64,000 nt of DNA from Ophiura sarsii (GCA_035610835.1 CM069446.1:53100934-53164933), one strand, 5' to 3'. Counted from the first letter of the stretch, positions 46,501 through 61,100 are shown. Translations and numbers: made by a program. Notes: generated by a model not told the origin, from the letters alone.

Positions 46501-47335
46501 TTAGACTGATGCAAAGTATGTTATAACTGTATTGTACCGAACTATTAAAGAGTAAGACTAATTACCTCTTTTGGATTACGCACAGAAATAGTCATACACT
46601 TTATACACTAAGTTTCAAGCGGGCCACTGCAACGTAGTCTAATTTAACTGGATTGACCTGGCGGTTTTTGAGGGCGTCCCAGCCCATATCAGTGCGACTT
46701 TCAAAAAGAGTGACCCCTCCTTAGTTTAATTCCTCTATGACATTACATATTCATTGTATTGTGGATGCAAATCATTGTCCCGGTAATTTTAAAACCTGTG
46801 CTGCCTCGTACGAAATACAGACAAACTGCGAGGTTCTCTGTCGTGTATTGGATCACTGATATTTAAACCAAAATAATTAAATTGTCTTTTAAATGTCAGG
46901 TTTTTAATGGAAATTCAAATCACCTCCTCAGAAAATTACCATGTTTTAGGCATCCTTATATAGGATATCGCATTTGTGAATATAACAATTTATTATTAAA
47001 AAACTGAATTTGTCAGAGAAGGTGTTGATGAGAGAGAATTTTCCCATAGCGCAATAATAGCGGTAATGAGCTCATGAATATTAATGAGGCAAATGTCTAT
47101 GGGATTGTACTGTGTAGATTTTGTCTTGTCTCGAATTATTGAGTTTTGTATGAAATGTGATGATCGTAACATGCAACAAACATGAATTTACGAAGAAGAA
47201 CTATATAATGAACACATTCAACATCGTTACTACTTAGTCAAAAGTCAATAATTCATAGAAGATGGATTTTCTAGGATATAATCACTGCGTAAGCAGTTCC
47301 GGGCGGTAGTGTACATATAAATTAATCTAACCACT
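43560..47335. mobile_element. 3.8-kb unit with ~300-bp terminal inverted repeats
   Basis: 43560-43860 and 47045-47335 are diverged inverted copies. Shared blocks are ACTACCGCCCGGAACTGC with its complement, and CATTAATATTCATGAGCTCA with its complement. The 3.2-kb interior has no recognisable transposase or other gene. It is either a non-autonomous transposon or an inverted duplication. Confidence 0.5.
46235..46315 (-). tRNA. tRNA-like fragment
   Basis: Read on the minus strand it has an A-box-like TAGTCTAGTGTAG and a B-box-like GGGTTCAATTCC, but the acceptor stem does not close. Probably a SINE or tRNA pseudogene. Confidence 0.3.
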
Positions 47336-50300
47336 ACATTGCTGCCAGACACGAGGATTACAAGATCACGACCAGAGACCCTATAACTATGGGACAAGTA
47401 TCTCGGAGGCAAAGTCCCCCGTTTACTATGCTTAAATTGACGAATGATGATCTTAAAGGGGGCGCACTATCATGGTCGTAACAAACCAGACGATCTAAGA
47501 CACGGTGGATTTTATCGGCTCAAAACATGATTTGTGACACAGAAATAGTACATCAATGGTAAAAAAAAGCTGATTGTGATTTAGAGTAAAACTTATTTGC
47601 TTTGATGATAGCAGAATTTAGTTCTTATATGACACGAAACATTCAGAATTGGTTATTTGAAATTAATTTTCACGTGGAACAAAATACGAATTTCAAATTG
47701 TGGATGGCTTCGTCTGACAGTGACAGCCTAGGAGGGACGTGGAGTTATTTGCATTTTATGAATATTGTAATCAGATCAGTTGGGAAGGATGCTGGATCGC
47801 GACCATCACATCGTGTGAGGTCATGAATAGTCATGAATGAATATTCATTCACAACGAATGATTGACAGTTTACGCTTAACTTCATTATATAAGAACTTAT
47901 AGAGTGCGCTATACTGTGAAACAAAATCTCAACAATGGTCAGATAGGGTGTTACATCACCCTGTCAAGACGCAAACGCAAAGAGTCATGTGGAGCGTAAT
48001 CTGCTAGCACATACCAGAAGTGCATTTACATTTAATCCTCAGGCGGTAGAATCATGGTATCTGTGCCTGTAATCAAATTGGTTCATGTACACAGCGCCCT
48101 CTGTAACAGTTGCGACACGCGATTAGACAAGCAGTGAAGCGAGAACTGTCAATCATCAGTTAGAAATGAATATTTAGTGACCATACCGCTACCTTCAGTC
48201 GAGCAATGATTGTATATATAAATGACGCCATTTTTTGTGTGAAAATGTCAACGTTTTTTACCGTTCTTTCAAAAATAAGGAGTATAATCACATTACAAAC
48301 ACATTTTGTGCGAGAGAAACACACACATTTGGCAAAAATGGCACAATAAAAATCCGTTCGTTATAAATAAATGGATATGGTTAGATAATAAAATTATCAC
48401 AATTATATTCGTCAGTCTCTTTGGCGTGCATACGTGTCGTTGGCAATCGGCATTCGATTCCCGAATATTCCTTGTTATCCTTTTATTTTTCTATTTTTTA
48501 AACTTGATGGTGAATTAATGTAACATCATTGTTATGTCATTTTTTAAAAATTATAAAGGCCGCACATGCGTTTATAGTTTCTTTTTATTTATTTATCTAT
48601 CATTTAACTCTTGGCTTTAACTTTGTATCTAAACAATTAAAATACGTAAACAATTATATTATTGCTCGATAAATAAGTGATTTAACTTGAGTTCAGTTTG
48701 ATAATGATAGCAAAACTTGTTGTAAAACCATTTTACCAGCGTGCCCAACAATTTCTCCTTTGCACACTTTGTTTATACATTACATTCAGAGATGTCACTT
48801 TTAGCTTGTTATAGCTAGGCTAATATACAATTGTATATCCGGCTGATAACACAATCCCATAGTGCATTTCGTTAAAACAGAGTAAATTATTTTTTCAACG
48901 ATACGTATCACGTGATAACCACGATCGTTTTCGCAAACTATCGCAAAATGGCGCGGTACCCCCCCCCCCCCCCCCCTATCTAACATCCTCTGAATACTTT
49001 GGCAATGGTAGAGCGCCACCTAGACCAGTTGTGACAAACTATTAAGGTCAAGAGAATCGGGTTTTGTCTGGGGAGATTCTTATCCCATGATTATAGAATC
49101 CCTGGAAACACTGGCCGCCTCTATTGATAGGCTAATTTGTGTAATTATGTGTAAACAATAACGCACCGGGGCATGATGAATGATAATCAGCTGGTATGAA
49201 TAGAATTTGCTTCACAATGGAACACAACAGGTGCAAACCACGCGTAGGATGCCTGTTTCGTAATTCCCGCTCAGCACTGCTTACACAACGTGTCACGTGG
49301 CCTAGATTACCCCGAGGGGTCTCACGAATACTTCTAACACATCAAGCTACGTTGTCATCGGGAAGGTTAGAACTCTTTAGCTGTTTATTTCAGTTTATTT
49401 ATTATTCTGGCATCCAGTGGCCTCATTGCATCAATCAAAGTATAACAGTTTAGGTAAGTTCCTAGTTATAATAATTATTTGTGAAATACAAAATGCAATT
49501 TAAATGCTACGAAGTCTACCATTAACCATTGCTACTGAGCGTCGTAAATTTACTGTAGCGGGAATAACGTGATCAAAATTCAAGTATAGTTTTTTTCTTG
49601 GAAATTTAAATATGATGAGCATATTTAACATACATATTCTTTGAACATTAAAAAACATGATATCCAAAGCAAACGTTTGATTAATTTTATTTCAAAAAGT
49701 TTAAAATAAGATTGAAAATATCTGACGCCCAGTTGAATGGTTTGATTTCATAGCGCTATATTAATAGAGCTACTGTAACAGGCCTAGTATGTGTCTCACC
49801 TATAATACACCCCTGCTGCTTTAAGCAGAATCTTAGTAACTTGTGTTTTTGAATGGGCAAGCAAGCAGTGGTGTTTTGACTATAATTCGGTTGAATTGCT
49901 GGAACCCGTTCGGTTAAATTCGAAATATTGAAGTGGTTTTGCACCATTTCTATTCAATTTGAAGACGTCGTTCTGCCCAAGGAATCGAAACCAAATTAGT
50001 ATACACATGCAAACGGTTTATGAGCCCGTTTTAAAACCAAAATGTACCTTAATCAGCCCATGATAAATATTTATAACTTCTCTAAAATAAATTGACATGA
50101 TTCTACCAAGAGCATATCAATACAAACATGACAAATGTGGTATATAGCTGTATTTGTATCCAGCGGCACTCAGAGTGTATGAAACAATCTTTCAATGGTC
50201 TAAAAACTCATAAAAATAACATATTTAGGGGAGTAAGATTCATAAGGCTACTTGATTACAAACATTAATCCTAAAACCAGAACCATAAACAAGTTGCATG

Positions 50301-53300
50301 CAAAAAAAAAAGTGCTACCCACTTACTTTTTTTACACCATTATCATATATTTTCCATCACCTTAATTTGAACATGTATCCAACTCGAGAAGAAATTTTGT
50401 ATTTATTATTTTCCCTATTGTGTGTATCGCTTTGATGGCGTATTATGAAATACCGAATTCACATTGTAAAATAATCGCGAGATTTCTAGAGCTTTTATGG
50501 CTACCGCCCATACTTTTTAGGTTTTTTGTTTGCTATTCAATTATTTAAAAAAGGTTGTTTTTTAATCTTTTCAGGATTTATATTTTTCCTTACTAAACGA
50601 GTCCTATAAAATGTTGTAAACATATCGACATGTTGGGTTGTCTTAGCACCAGAGCTTAATTTGCATGTTTAATACGACGCCCTGTTAATAGGACGCCCTG
50701 TTAATAGGACCACTAAATTATTACATCACACTTACCCCACATGTGATAATTATTTGTTTGCAGGAATAGTTTTGAACAGTTAACCCACCACCTTAACCAT
50801 GTTAAACGAATTGGAATTTGATATGGACGTGAGATGGACTATTTTGAAATACCATGAACGTGATGAAAACCAGTTTTATCTGAAAACACATATGTATGAG
50901 ATATTGAGAATATCCCATACAGATGTTATATACATTTTGTGTCACATATCGTCCTGTCATGAAATTGTTGTTGGGGAAGTTGAATACGTATGGTCGCTCT
51001 CCCCGGCATGGGGTACATTAGACCTTTAGGAAGTTTATCAAATGTTATACCTTTGGGATCAGGAACTTAGAAATGAAGTGTCCATCACGAAGGAACACAT
51101 AATCATAATTAGGTTATTTTGAAAAGTATCATCAAATTATACTGAAAACATTTTCATTCATTAAGTGTCATCCGATTGTCAAGGTAAAATATGGATCCAG
51201 TTTAATTCATTACAATGCTTTTCTTGAAGGCACATTTTCAGGCTTTCATATTCATTATTATTTAATAGAAGTACCATGTCATCATTGTCATGTTGTATGA
51301 TGATGGGCGTATTGTAATGCAAGTTGGTTGTTTCTTTTAGACATGTTCATATACTGTATTAATACTAACAACATAATGCTATGATCAAATTTATCGTTTG
51401 AATATCATACAAAAACAAAGGTCACAAATTATTTGTTCTATGAATGAAAAAGTAACTTTGAAGCCTGAGGGCCTTAAAAAACATGTTCATATTACATATC
51501 ATTTCATGATAATTGTAACGATATTTTGACACTTTGGCAGCAGTATAATTGACATGCCTGTCGGTTATCGTAACAATGATGAGGGAGGATCACGGTCTCT
51601 TTCGGAGAAAGATAACTGTAATCACTTCCATGTAACAATCAGACAGTTTCTTTTACATCTGTATCCCTTAGGCATGAGAGACTTGCAATGAACCAAAGGC
51701 ATTCACTGACAAGTTACTACGCCTAAATTTAATTAAAAAACCACCACAATTCACATACCTGAAGAGTCACAAAACATGACCTATAGATACACGTGTATTT
51801 ATTTAGGATAAATGGTTAATCACTTCACGGACTGTTAGTTCCACGAAAATAAAGGTATCTTTGAAAAGATTTTAAAAATAGTACTATTAGGCATAATAAA
51901 TTAATGAAACGACATATTTTATCCATTTAGCTTATTTGATATATATTTCATCAAAAAGAAACATTGGGGGTAACATCGTTTTTGTTTGCCGAATAACCAG
52001 GGGTGTACCTTCATTTTTTCTCAAACCAGCCAGCCGGGCTGGTAGCATGTAAAAGTTAAACTTACCAGCCAAACAAGTAATCTTCTTTTACCAACAGTAA
52101 AATTCTTACCGGCCAGCCGGGCGTGTATATTTGAAAAGCTATCCGCCCGACGCAAAAGACTTCGTGATATATTCATGGTAATTATGGTAATGCCGACTGG
52201 CTAAAAAAGACTACTACGACGTATGGGCGACGACGTGAGTTCGAATGAATAGAACTCTTTCTTTTAAACAAAAGACACAACACGGAGCTTATGGTATTGT
52301 ATACACATAGCAGTACTGGTTGAGTCGCATTACATTTGTATGACTTTATTTCTCAATATAAGGTAAAATGATGACAATTTATAATGCAAATGTACACGCG
52401 ATATTACTTTATCAACGCTATTCAGATTTCACCTGAAGATAGCTAACATTCACATCTTTCAATTAAACTAAAAAAATTCCCGCTATTATCTTCACGCTGA
52501 ATCTGAGAGATCAATAGGAGTGTACTGCAACAATGGAATTGGGCACTTTTCATCTGTAAGCAAATACCGCGACAACAATACTGTATCGATTTTAACAAAC
52601 AAGGTGTCAAAATCACCGTAATTAAATTTTCAGTCTCCTGGTATTTTCATTTTTAGAATAATATGAGTAACAATTTTAAAATTATAGGTGCTTTTACAAC
52701 AGCCGAGTTACTTTTTTTGCTGTCTTTATAAGCCATAAGCCAGCCTTGAGAATATAACACAATTGTAGCGTGGAATCTCAGCTACAAATTCATAGTAAAT
52801 TGATCTGAGTAATGGTTGTACTTTTCGGTAGATGCAGCGAAAGCCAAACTTCCATTTAGTGTGACGGAAACGGATGAAAAACAGCCAAATATCACCGAAG
52901 TGCTATTAATTTGGCCTATATTAAGAGATCAAACGTAGCTTTCGGCCAATTATAACAGTTCTAAATGTCAGATATCTCTTGAACAGACTATAAATAATAA
53001 AGGTGACTGATTTCTTAAAATAATATGCCCTTTGATTAGCCAGAACCAGATCAGGACAACCATTAATTTTACCCCTCCGCTAGAGAACCCTGCAAAAGTT
53101 ATATTTGATTTTCATAAGAACTAAGAAATCTTCAATATACAGGACTGAAGGAGGGATTGCAAGCCCCTCGAAGAGATAATTTTCTATCATTTCCTACCTG
53201 ATTATCTATTCTGAAGGTTGTACATAAAAAACCCTCAAAAGGTGACATATGTTAAAGATTTCACATACGAGGCATCACCGTGGCTTAACTTGTAACAATG

Positions 53301-53350
53301 AAAATTCGACCGATTAGCAGTATTCCAGTATGCCAAAGGCATATCAATAC
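47336..53350. other. Gene-poor stretch
   Basis: No gene is supported. There is a long C run at 48960-48976 and a segment at 52003-52190 rich in CCAGCCGGGC that begins CAGGGGTG, probably a diverged repeat. A possible short exon at 49218-49366 is discussed under findings. Confidence 0.3.
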
Positions 53351-53359
53351 ATTCGAGTC

Positions 53360-55510
53360 AGGCCCATGCCACTCTATTGTTCGAATCGCCGAAAGCATCG
53401 ACGGTCATGAATATACAATGAATAATCATATCAATGAATATACGTCATTTGTGAAGTCGAAAATGAAAAGTACCAGACCATAGTGGACACGAACGGCCGT
53501 AATCTTTGAATCTCCGTTGATTTCAATGTTATGTCGGAGTGTTTTACCCAATTTCATACTGACACGACCTGAGTGATAATCAAACGGTCCCCGAACGATG
53601 CCCTGGCGCTGTTAAAGTCAGAAATATCATCGTTCCCCACAGTCCGAGCGTTCCCACATCGAATTTCACCTAGAATATTCGTCACACGAACCTATGTCCG
53701 CCATCGTCTGAATATCGAAAAGGCCCTCTGGAGAGTCAAGGGGACACCATTTTTTTCCTACGCATGCGTCCGATCGCTTTGGATTTGTCCACTAAAATTG
53801 TGGACAAATGCCTAATGAGTATGTGCTGCATGGCAAGTGACACAACTTCTTGTAATGCGCTAATCAACCGTAGATCTAACCCCCGGGCTCCGGCCAGTTT
53901 TGAGTGGAAAAGCTCAATCAGGAAAAGTTCACGGAAAAGGTTCAGGCGTTGACGGTTCAATGGTATATCACAGATAGGCAAAGTGGGTATATCCAGTGAC
54001 AGTTGTATATCCCTTGGTATATAATATTTAATTTTGACTAAAGCAGCCGACAATGCATTGATTGATGATAACATCCAGAAGTGGTTTGATGTGATAATAA
54101 TGCCGCCGTGAGGAGCCGTGTAGCGAGGGGCCACGCCGAACTATGATCGAGAGTGACCAAAAACGCCGCAATGCGGACCACTGGCGCGGCGGGCCGGCAC
54201 ATCCAACATGCGCGAATCAGTGGCGTAGCCAGCTTTAAACAGGGCCATAGGGAGGGGGGGGGGTGGACTTATCAGACAGTAATAAGTCCGAGTTGTACCG
54301 ACGAAAGGCATGATGTACAGTCAATAAAACTATACGGTAGTGCCCACATGTTGTGGCGAATATACACTTACTTGCAACAGAGTGACGGTGGAATCCGGGG
54401 GCCGACTATACGACCGTAACAGAGTGACAGTAGAATCCGGTGTTTAATTTTTTTAAAGTTGAGTGTATTGTTAATATAGTCCCGGTTCTGAGCACTTCTC
54501 TAGCCCGCCCGGCCTGTGGACCTAAATGAGACGCCGTGCACTTTGCGCCGTGCATATGCTATAACCATCTAATGATTGGAAGCGTAGCAGCATAAAGTAT
54601 TATGAGAAAATGTGTACATATCTCCTACGCCACTGATTCGCGCATGTTGGATGTGCCGGCCCGCCGCGCCAGTGGTCCGCATTGCAGCGTTATTGATCAC
54701 TCTCGATCATAGTTCGGCGTGGCCCCTCGCTACACGGCTCCTCACGGCGGCATTATTATCACACCAAACCACTTCTGGATGTGTATCATATCATCAATCA
54801 ATGCATTGTCGGCTGCTTTAGTCAAAATCAAATATTATATACTAAGGGATATACAGCTGTCACTGGATATACCCACTTTGCCTATCTGTGATATATCATT
54901 GAACCTTCAAAGAATGACACGCGCCTGAACTTTTTCCCTGAACTTTTCCTGATTGAGCTTTTCCACCCCAAACTGGCCGGAGCCCGGGGGTTAGATCTAC
55001 GGTTGATTAGCGCATTCCAAGAAGTTGTGTCACTTGCCATGCAGCACATACTCATTAGGAATTTGTCCACGATTTTGGTGGACAAATCCAAAGCGATCGG
55101 ACGCATGCGTAGAACAAAAAATGGTGTCCCCTCGACTCTCCAGAGGGCCTTTTCGATATTCAGACGGTGGCGGACATAGTTTCGTGTGACGAATATTCTA
55201 GGTGAAATTCGACGTGGGAACGCTCGGACTGTAGAGAACGATGATATTTCTGACTTCAACAGCGCCCGGGCATCGTTCGGGGACCGTTTGATTATCACTC
55301 AGGTCGTGTCAGTATGAAATTAGGTAAAACACTCCGACATAACATTGAAATCAACGGAGATTCAAAGATTACGGCCGTTCGTGTCCAATATGGTCTGGTA
55401 CTTTTCATTTGCGACTTCACAAATGACGTATATTCATTGATATGATTATTCATTGTATATTCATGAATGTACTGAGGTTCATTGTTCTATAACAATGAGT
55501 GTCTGGGCCC
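53360..55510. repeat. 2.1-kb inverted duplication around an hAT-like core
   Basis: Arms of about 860 bp (53360-54217 and 54636-55510) are highly similar reverse complements and noticeably GC-richer than the surroundings. Short frames conserved in both arms differ mostly by amino-acid-changing substitutions, so coding constraint is not evident. The structure is a foldback. Confidence 0.75.
54218..54635. mobile_element. hAT-like core between the foldback arms
   Basis: The ends are CAGTGGCGTAGCCAGC and CCTACGCCACTG. The adjoining 8-mers, GCGCGAAT and ATTCGCGC, are inverted rather than direct copies, so this is not a simple hAT insertion. The interior has a G run and duplicated segments with GTGACGGTGGAATCCGG. 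Confidence 0.6.
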
Positions 55511-55555
55511 TGATAAAGTACGGAAAACCCCCCGATAAACATGTCTTTATTTTTA

Positions 55556-55760
55556 AGGTAATTTTCCGTTTCCGTTGTCCAAAATCTCTCTGGCTTTAAC
55601 CACGTCGTAACAAAAGTGAAACGGGTATCAATTATGATTTACCATAAATGTGTAGCTATGATTTAGATGAGCTATAATTATGACAAAATGTCATGAGGCT
55701 GACATTGCTATTAGTGATGTTATGAGTGAGGAGGTAGAACTTATTGAATGACCCTCGTAG
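55556..55760. mobile_element. Half copy of mariner-like element
   Basis: Matches one end of 31586-32632 in inverted orientation and ends AACTTATTGAATGACCCTCG before TA. The other half is missing; it stops about 50 bp from the foldback arm. Confidence 0.6.
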
Positions 55761-56330
55761 TTAGCCAATTAGCATGATATCAACTTATGAGCATATAGTG
55801 TCAACAGATTTGTGTTTTGGTAAATTGTATGTGGTGTGCAAAATTAAAATTATAATTCATAAATTATATACAATGCTTTACAACCGTACAACGAATATTT
55901 GTTATAAAGTCAATGTCATATGAACAAACTTTAAAATGTACCATACGAGCGTAAATACAAAATAATATTGAACTAAAATTACACTATTAGAAATATTTAG
56001 TAGTGACATAATTCGATTCAATCAAGCCAAACGTGACATTTGATATAAAAAAAAATGTGGAAAAGGGAGCAAATTATGAATTCGTGAGGAATTAGTGCCG
56101 TGAAAAAGTTGTATAAATTAAAATGGGTAGACATGTGAGGATTTCAACAAAAGTTGGCTGTATATGCAGGTTATAAAATCGTTTTGTATTATAATATCAT
56201 ATTTATGCTAGCTATCTGTAAACAAGTATGACTTCTACAAACTCTAGTTGCTCCTAAACTATAGTTTAACATATCTTATTTTTTAGTATGCTATAAATTA
56301 GAAGGTAAAATCATCAAATTTATGTTAAAG

Positions 56331-56533
56331 GTGCATTGAGAGATTACCGAGAAAAATAAAATTTGGAAAAAATGAATTGTTTCAATAGATAAGGTACGTA
56401 GGAACCCTAAAGTGTAATGATTTGGGGGAAACGATTGAATAATGGCGCTAGCTTGAAATTTGGTTGAAGCATAACTTGTGAGGAGTGATGCTAAATTACC
56501 AAATCGTGAAATTTTACCTGATAGACGGCGAAT
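56331..56533. mobile_element. R4 MITE fragment
   Basis: Inverted relative of 38134-38442 (AGGTACGTAGGAACCCT shared closely), cut at TTAA where the R6 repeat begins. Confidence 0.5.
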
Positions 56534-56536
56534 TAA

Positions 56537-56900
56537 GGGGGCTGTAGACTCTCAGGTACAGTCTCCGTAAAACTGCCGTAACTTCTTCAATATTCATTTA
56601 ATCTTTATAAATGTATACAGTTTTTTTGCAGAAAAGGGTTCAATGAATCCAACCATGATAATGAAATTGACCATTTTGGAAAAAAATATACGTTTTTGAC
56701 CCATTTTAGGTTTGGAAAAGATAACTCAAAATATATGTTGTTAAATTTTGTCATACTAGTTTTATGATAATCCTGATAACATTCCCCAGGAGCGTTTTTG
56801 TTTGTTTGTTGAATAATCGATTGTTTTTTGAGTTACAAACCAAAAAGTGCCAAAAAACGTTATTTTTTACCGCCAAAATCATGAAAATCATTTTTGTAAC
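56537..56900. mobile_element. TTAA-associated repeat, family R6
   Basis: Second copy of 42586-42920, starting GGGGGCTGTAGACTCTCAGG after TTAA. It interrupts the R4 fragment. Confidence 0.5.
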
Positions 56901-58172
56901 ACACATTTTGTAACTGTTTTTTTTTATCAAGTGCTCAACAAAAGAAAGTCATGCACTTCGTTTATGTCCTATAGAGTGACTTCCAAATATTTTTGACCAA
57001 ACAGGCTGGTTGGCACAATTTGGTACCAAATTTGCCACGAAACAACAAAGATTGGAACCATTTAATCCAAATTCGCCTCAATACACTATGTTTTCCTTCC
57101 GCATCAACTGTTTCCCCCATATTCAAAAATCATAACTATAGTCGATTCGCAGACATTGGCAGATTTTAGCGATTTACCATTTCAGTAAAGAGGTAACAGA
57201 AGCAAAAGAGGGGGAGGCACTCGAATTTAATCGTAATATGCAAGGTTAATACCGTGTCTTCGTGTGCATGTACTACTGTGATGTAGTCACCACTATGTAC
57301 CTAGTGACAGGGAACTTGCGGTTGGATTATCGGCATAACGATAAAGAAATGTATTGTTATTCAGATAAATTGATAAAGGTATTCATAGCCAGAAATACTT
57401 AAAGTAACGTTTATAATCCGTATTTTGGTTGATATAACTGTTTTCCCATTTAATTAGGACAAATGGTTTTGTACCTAGGTATATTAAAAAATATTGAATT
57501 ATTTTCCGGTTTTTTCTCGCAAATAAATACGTAGAACTGTTATTTTCATTTTAATGTTTCCTTTATTCCACGTTCATAATAAAAACGGAAAATAATAAAA
57601 AGTATCCACTAAATTATGAATAGGTAAAATGACATACATAATATTTTTCTTTCGAAACCTGTATACGGTCGATGATGGTCGATTTGTTTTTATTGTGGTA
57701 ACCGCTTCCAAAGGGATAACACATTTGAAACTGCTGGATTAAGTTTTTAGTTGTCACACTATCATGAATAGCGTTTGATTATGGAGCGCAAATAAACATG
57801 ATAATAACCTATAACCTAATAATCTATAAAAGTACCGCTATTTCATTGGTCAAAATGGGTTCCTCTAACGCCCAATGGACGAGGTCCAAAATCGATACCG
57901 ATGCGCCAGAGTTTATGAATCTACTATAGATAGGTCTTATAAGTATAAGATGTGTGTGTGGGGTGTGTTTGGGGGGGGGGGGGGGGGGTCATAAAAATAA
58001 TCAACATCTAATAAGGTCATAGATATAATCGCGTTCATTTAGGGCCCAGGGGTCATAAAAAAGACGAAGAAAATGACTACCTCCCTCTTAGAATCGAGAT
58101 GAGAAGTTCATTATTGTTTTCTTCTTTAACCCTTTAATTTTGTTTATTTCATTTCAGCACAAAGTTTCCAGT

Positions 58173-61100
58173 ATGGCTTTTCGTGTCTTGGTGAAGATCT
58201 TAATGGTGTTTTGTATTTCACAAATCGTAAATGGTCAAGGTCAAGGATCTGGTCGTGGTCGAGGACCTAACAACCGAGCACCTGTGATGGGAAATGGGGG
58301 CGGAAGGCCAAATGAGTACATCGTAAAACTAACGGTAATTGCCAAGTTATTCATAAGGCAAAACAAAAAAGTTGACTTGCCCTTTCAGGGTCAAAGTCAG
58401 GGTCGGACGGTCGGATTTTTTTTGTTGTTGACATTTTTTGAAAATTTACTGCACAAAAACACGTTTTAAAGATTTTTTTGGATTTTTTGTTGTTGATTTT
58501 TTTAACTTTTCTTTTGGAAAAAAGAAAGAAAAAAAAAGCGACCCTAGATTTCCGAAAATTCGGGTCGGTCGGAAAGGGCAAGTCAACTCTTTTTTTGTTG
58601 TTGGCCTAACTTGCATTGTTATTGGATTTTGTCTAGGGTACTTCACCAGCTTCGATATGGTCATGTTTTTTATACTGGGTACCCAAAAAAGGTGGATCTG
58701 TTACATTTGCACTACATATTATTACTTTGCATGCATATATTTTGGCTATTCTTTATCACACATACTCAAATTTGGTCTTATTTTGATGAGAAAGTATTTG
58801 GCCTTTATTTTAAAAAGAAAAATATAAACTACCATGGTTCTGTTAATTACAATAGTTCGTTAAACCTCATTAGTCAGGGGTGGAAGAGTATGTGGAGGAG
58901 GAGTATGCGGAGGAGGAGGAGTGCATAGTTGAACAAGTATGGTGCAATATACATTGGGCAAACATAAAATGCACTTGTTTCACTCTTGGTACAATTCTAT
59001 ATTGAAAACATAACATTATTGAAGCATATTTGAATTAAAAATATAATTAGTTAATTAAGGGCGCACCACACCAAATATCTTTCTCATTGAAATACGTGTA
59101 AAAGTGCCATATTTCAAGACACCTTTTCTACCCTCCGGTTACATTTATTGCATACTTGTCACCTATGACCATTTTAAGTAACATCTCAACTTTAATTTAA
59201 GCCTCGTTTCATGAGCGGTTATTAAGCTAAATTTTCCGCTACGGACCTGCACACAGCGCCCTCACTTTTTCACGTTTTCTGGCATGCCTGTTCACTATTT
59301 AGGCAGGTGCTTACGCCCTGGGCACTATTTAGATCGATAAATTAAAAAATATCGTATTTTATCATTGTAGGTCCAACGGATAGGTCCCACTTGTTCATTT
59401 AAATACAAACATACCATCCCCTGAGAAACAAATTGCCCGCAAACCACACATTAACAAATCTAGTCTTCGTGCTTTTCCGGAACTACTGCAGGATTACACG
59501 AATTGCGCATTGATTTGGTGTGGTGCTCTCTTAAGGAATCATTAATTAGCATTAAGAAGCTCAAAAAATTGTTAAGAAACGTAAGTTGGTCGCAGTCTGC
59601 AAATGTTTGCAAACATTGTCCATTTTAAAAGTATAGAAAGGTTGAGGTACCCTTTTGAATAATTTAACTATTGAATTAAAAATTAAAAGAAGATATGTAA
59701 TTAACCTCATGTATTCTGTATTGTCTGGATGTTAATTAGCACATTTTGTTAAATGCGTTTGTGTGGTGTTATTACTTGTTTTTAACTGTGTTACCAAATA
59801 AGTAAAAAACTGCTGGTTTTCATCAAGCTTGTAAACTCAGGAGAATTATTAAATTCTTAGGAATGCAACTGAAAAGTAAGTTGATACGATACTAGTGACT
59901 ACTAGTTTGCCAATCAACATTGGATCACCCTATATGTTGAATACAACTTAAAACGATAACATTTTATAATTCAATCTTAAATCAGACTCTTGAAATTTGA
60001 ATACTGGGTTCAAACATTATGGAAACTAACCTAATTTGTTCATTTGAATGTGCTTTGCACATCATGAAGGTGCAAGAAGGATGAATGCAATTGATTGTAT
60101 GCCACTAAACATGTGCCATTGGGAAAATTTGAGTCACCCTGTAGTTAAAGGGCCCCTTTTTATTGAACATTATTTGAAACTCATACCACTTTAAGCATTT
60201 GCCACTTCAAATTGGAATGTAAAATCATGTTTCTGATGCAAATTTAAATTCATTCAATTTAATGAATGATTTGTGGATAATCACGTATACCTAAATTAAT
60301 GTTTTAAACACCCTATATGTTTAAAATTAAAATCAATCAATCTTTGTGTAAAAGTAATTGATGCATTTGTATTTGAAATCTACTTGAATTTTGTTAAAAT
60401 ACTAGTCTTTGTATGTATGTAGTAATAGAAGCATTTTTCCAGAACTAAATAAACACATTTTTAGACACCCTGTATGTAGAATTTCAGATTCATAATGAAA
60501 TTTAAATTGCATATGTCTGGATGGGTATTTTATTAAACTACTTTAAATCTGTACTGAACTTTTCTCTCATCACTTCATATGCATAGTGGAAGTAATTATT
60601 GAAACCCTTCTTTTTTAGAAGATTTTGCTTGTTACACCCTGTACAATTTCGGGCCACCCTGTATAATCAACTTGGTTGTATGCTATTTGCATCCGTTACA
60701 GTATATGCTTTCAGAATATGTATACTTTTACCAACTTAAAATGTAAACTTTTTCAGATATAATGCAATAACTGAAAAAGGAACCTAATTTATGGAAAAAG
60801 GGACATGTAACACAAATTGTACCCAGTATAAAAAACATGACCATATGTGATATACATTTTTCTTTCTTATTTGATTACATTTAATTATTAATTCAGCGCT
60901 GTGCTCTTTTGCTATTTAAATTACCACATTTGGGCATTGATATGATTGAACTTCGTTATCAATTGTGGAAAAGATTGTTATAATTGATTATTTATTTATC
61001 TAATTTGTTATTTACTGTTTTGCTTAATGTTCCCGCATAAGCACTTATACGACCTTGTTGTTCATCTGTCACGACACTCGACATCATATCTTATCTGCAT

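Noticed and set aside
53573..55298. Similar 80-138-codon frames in both arms of the foldback, which looked like a duplicated gene
   Set aside because: Differences between arms mostly change amino acids, no domain is recognised, and several frames on both strands are equally open.
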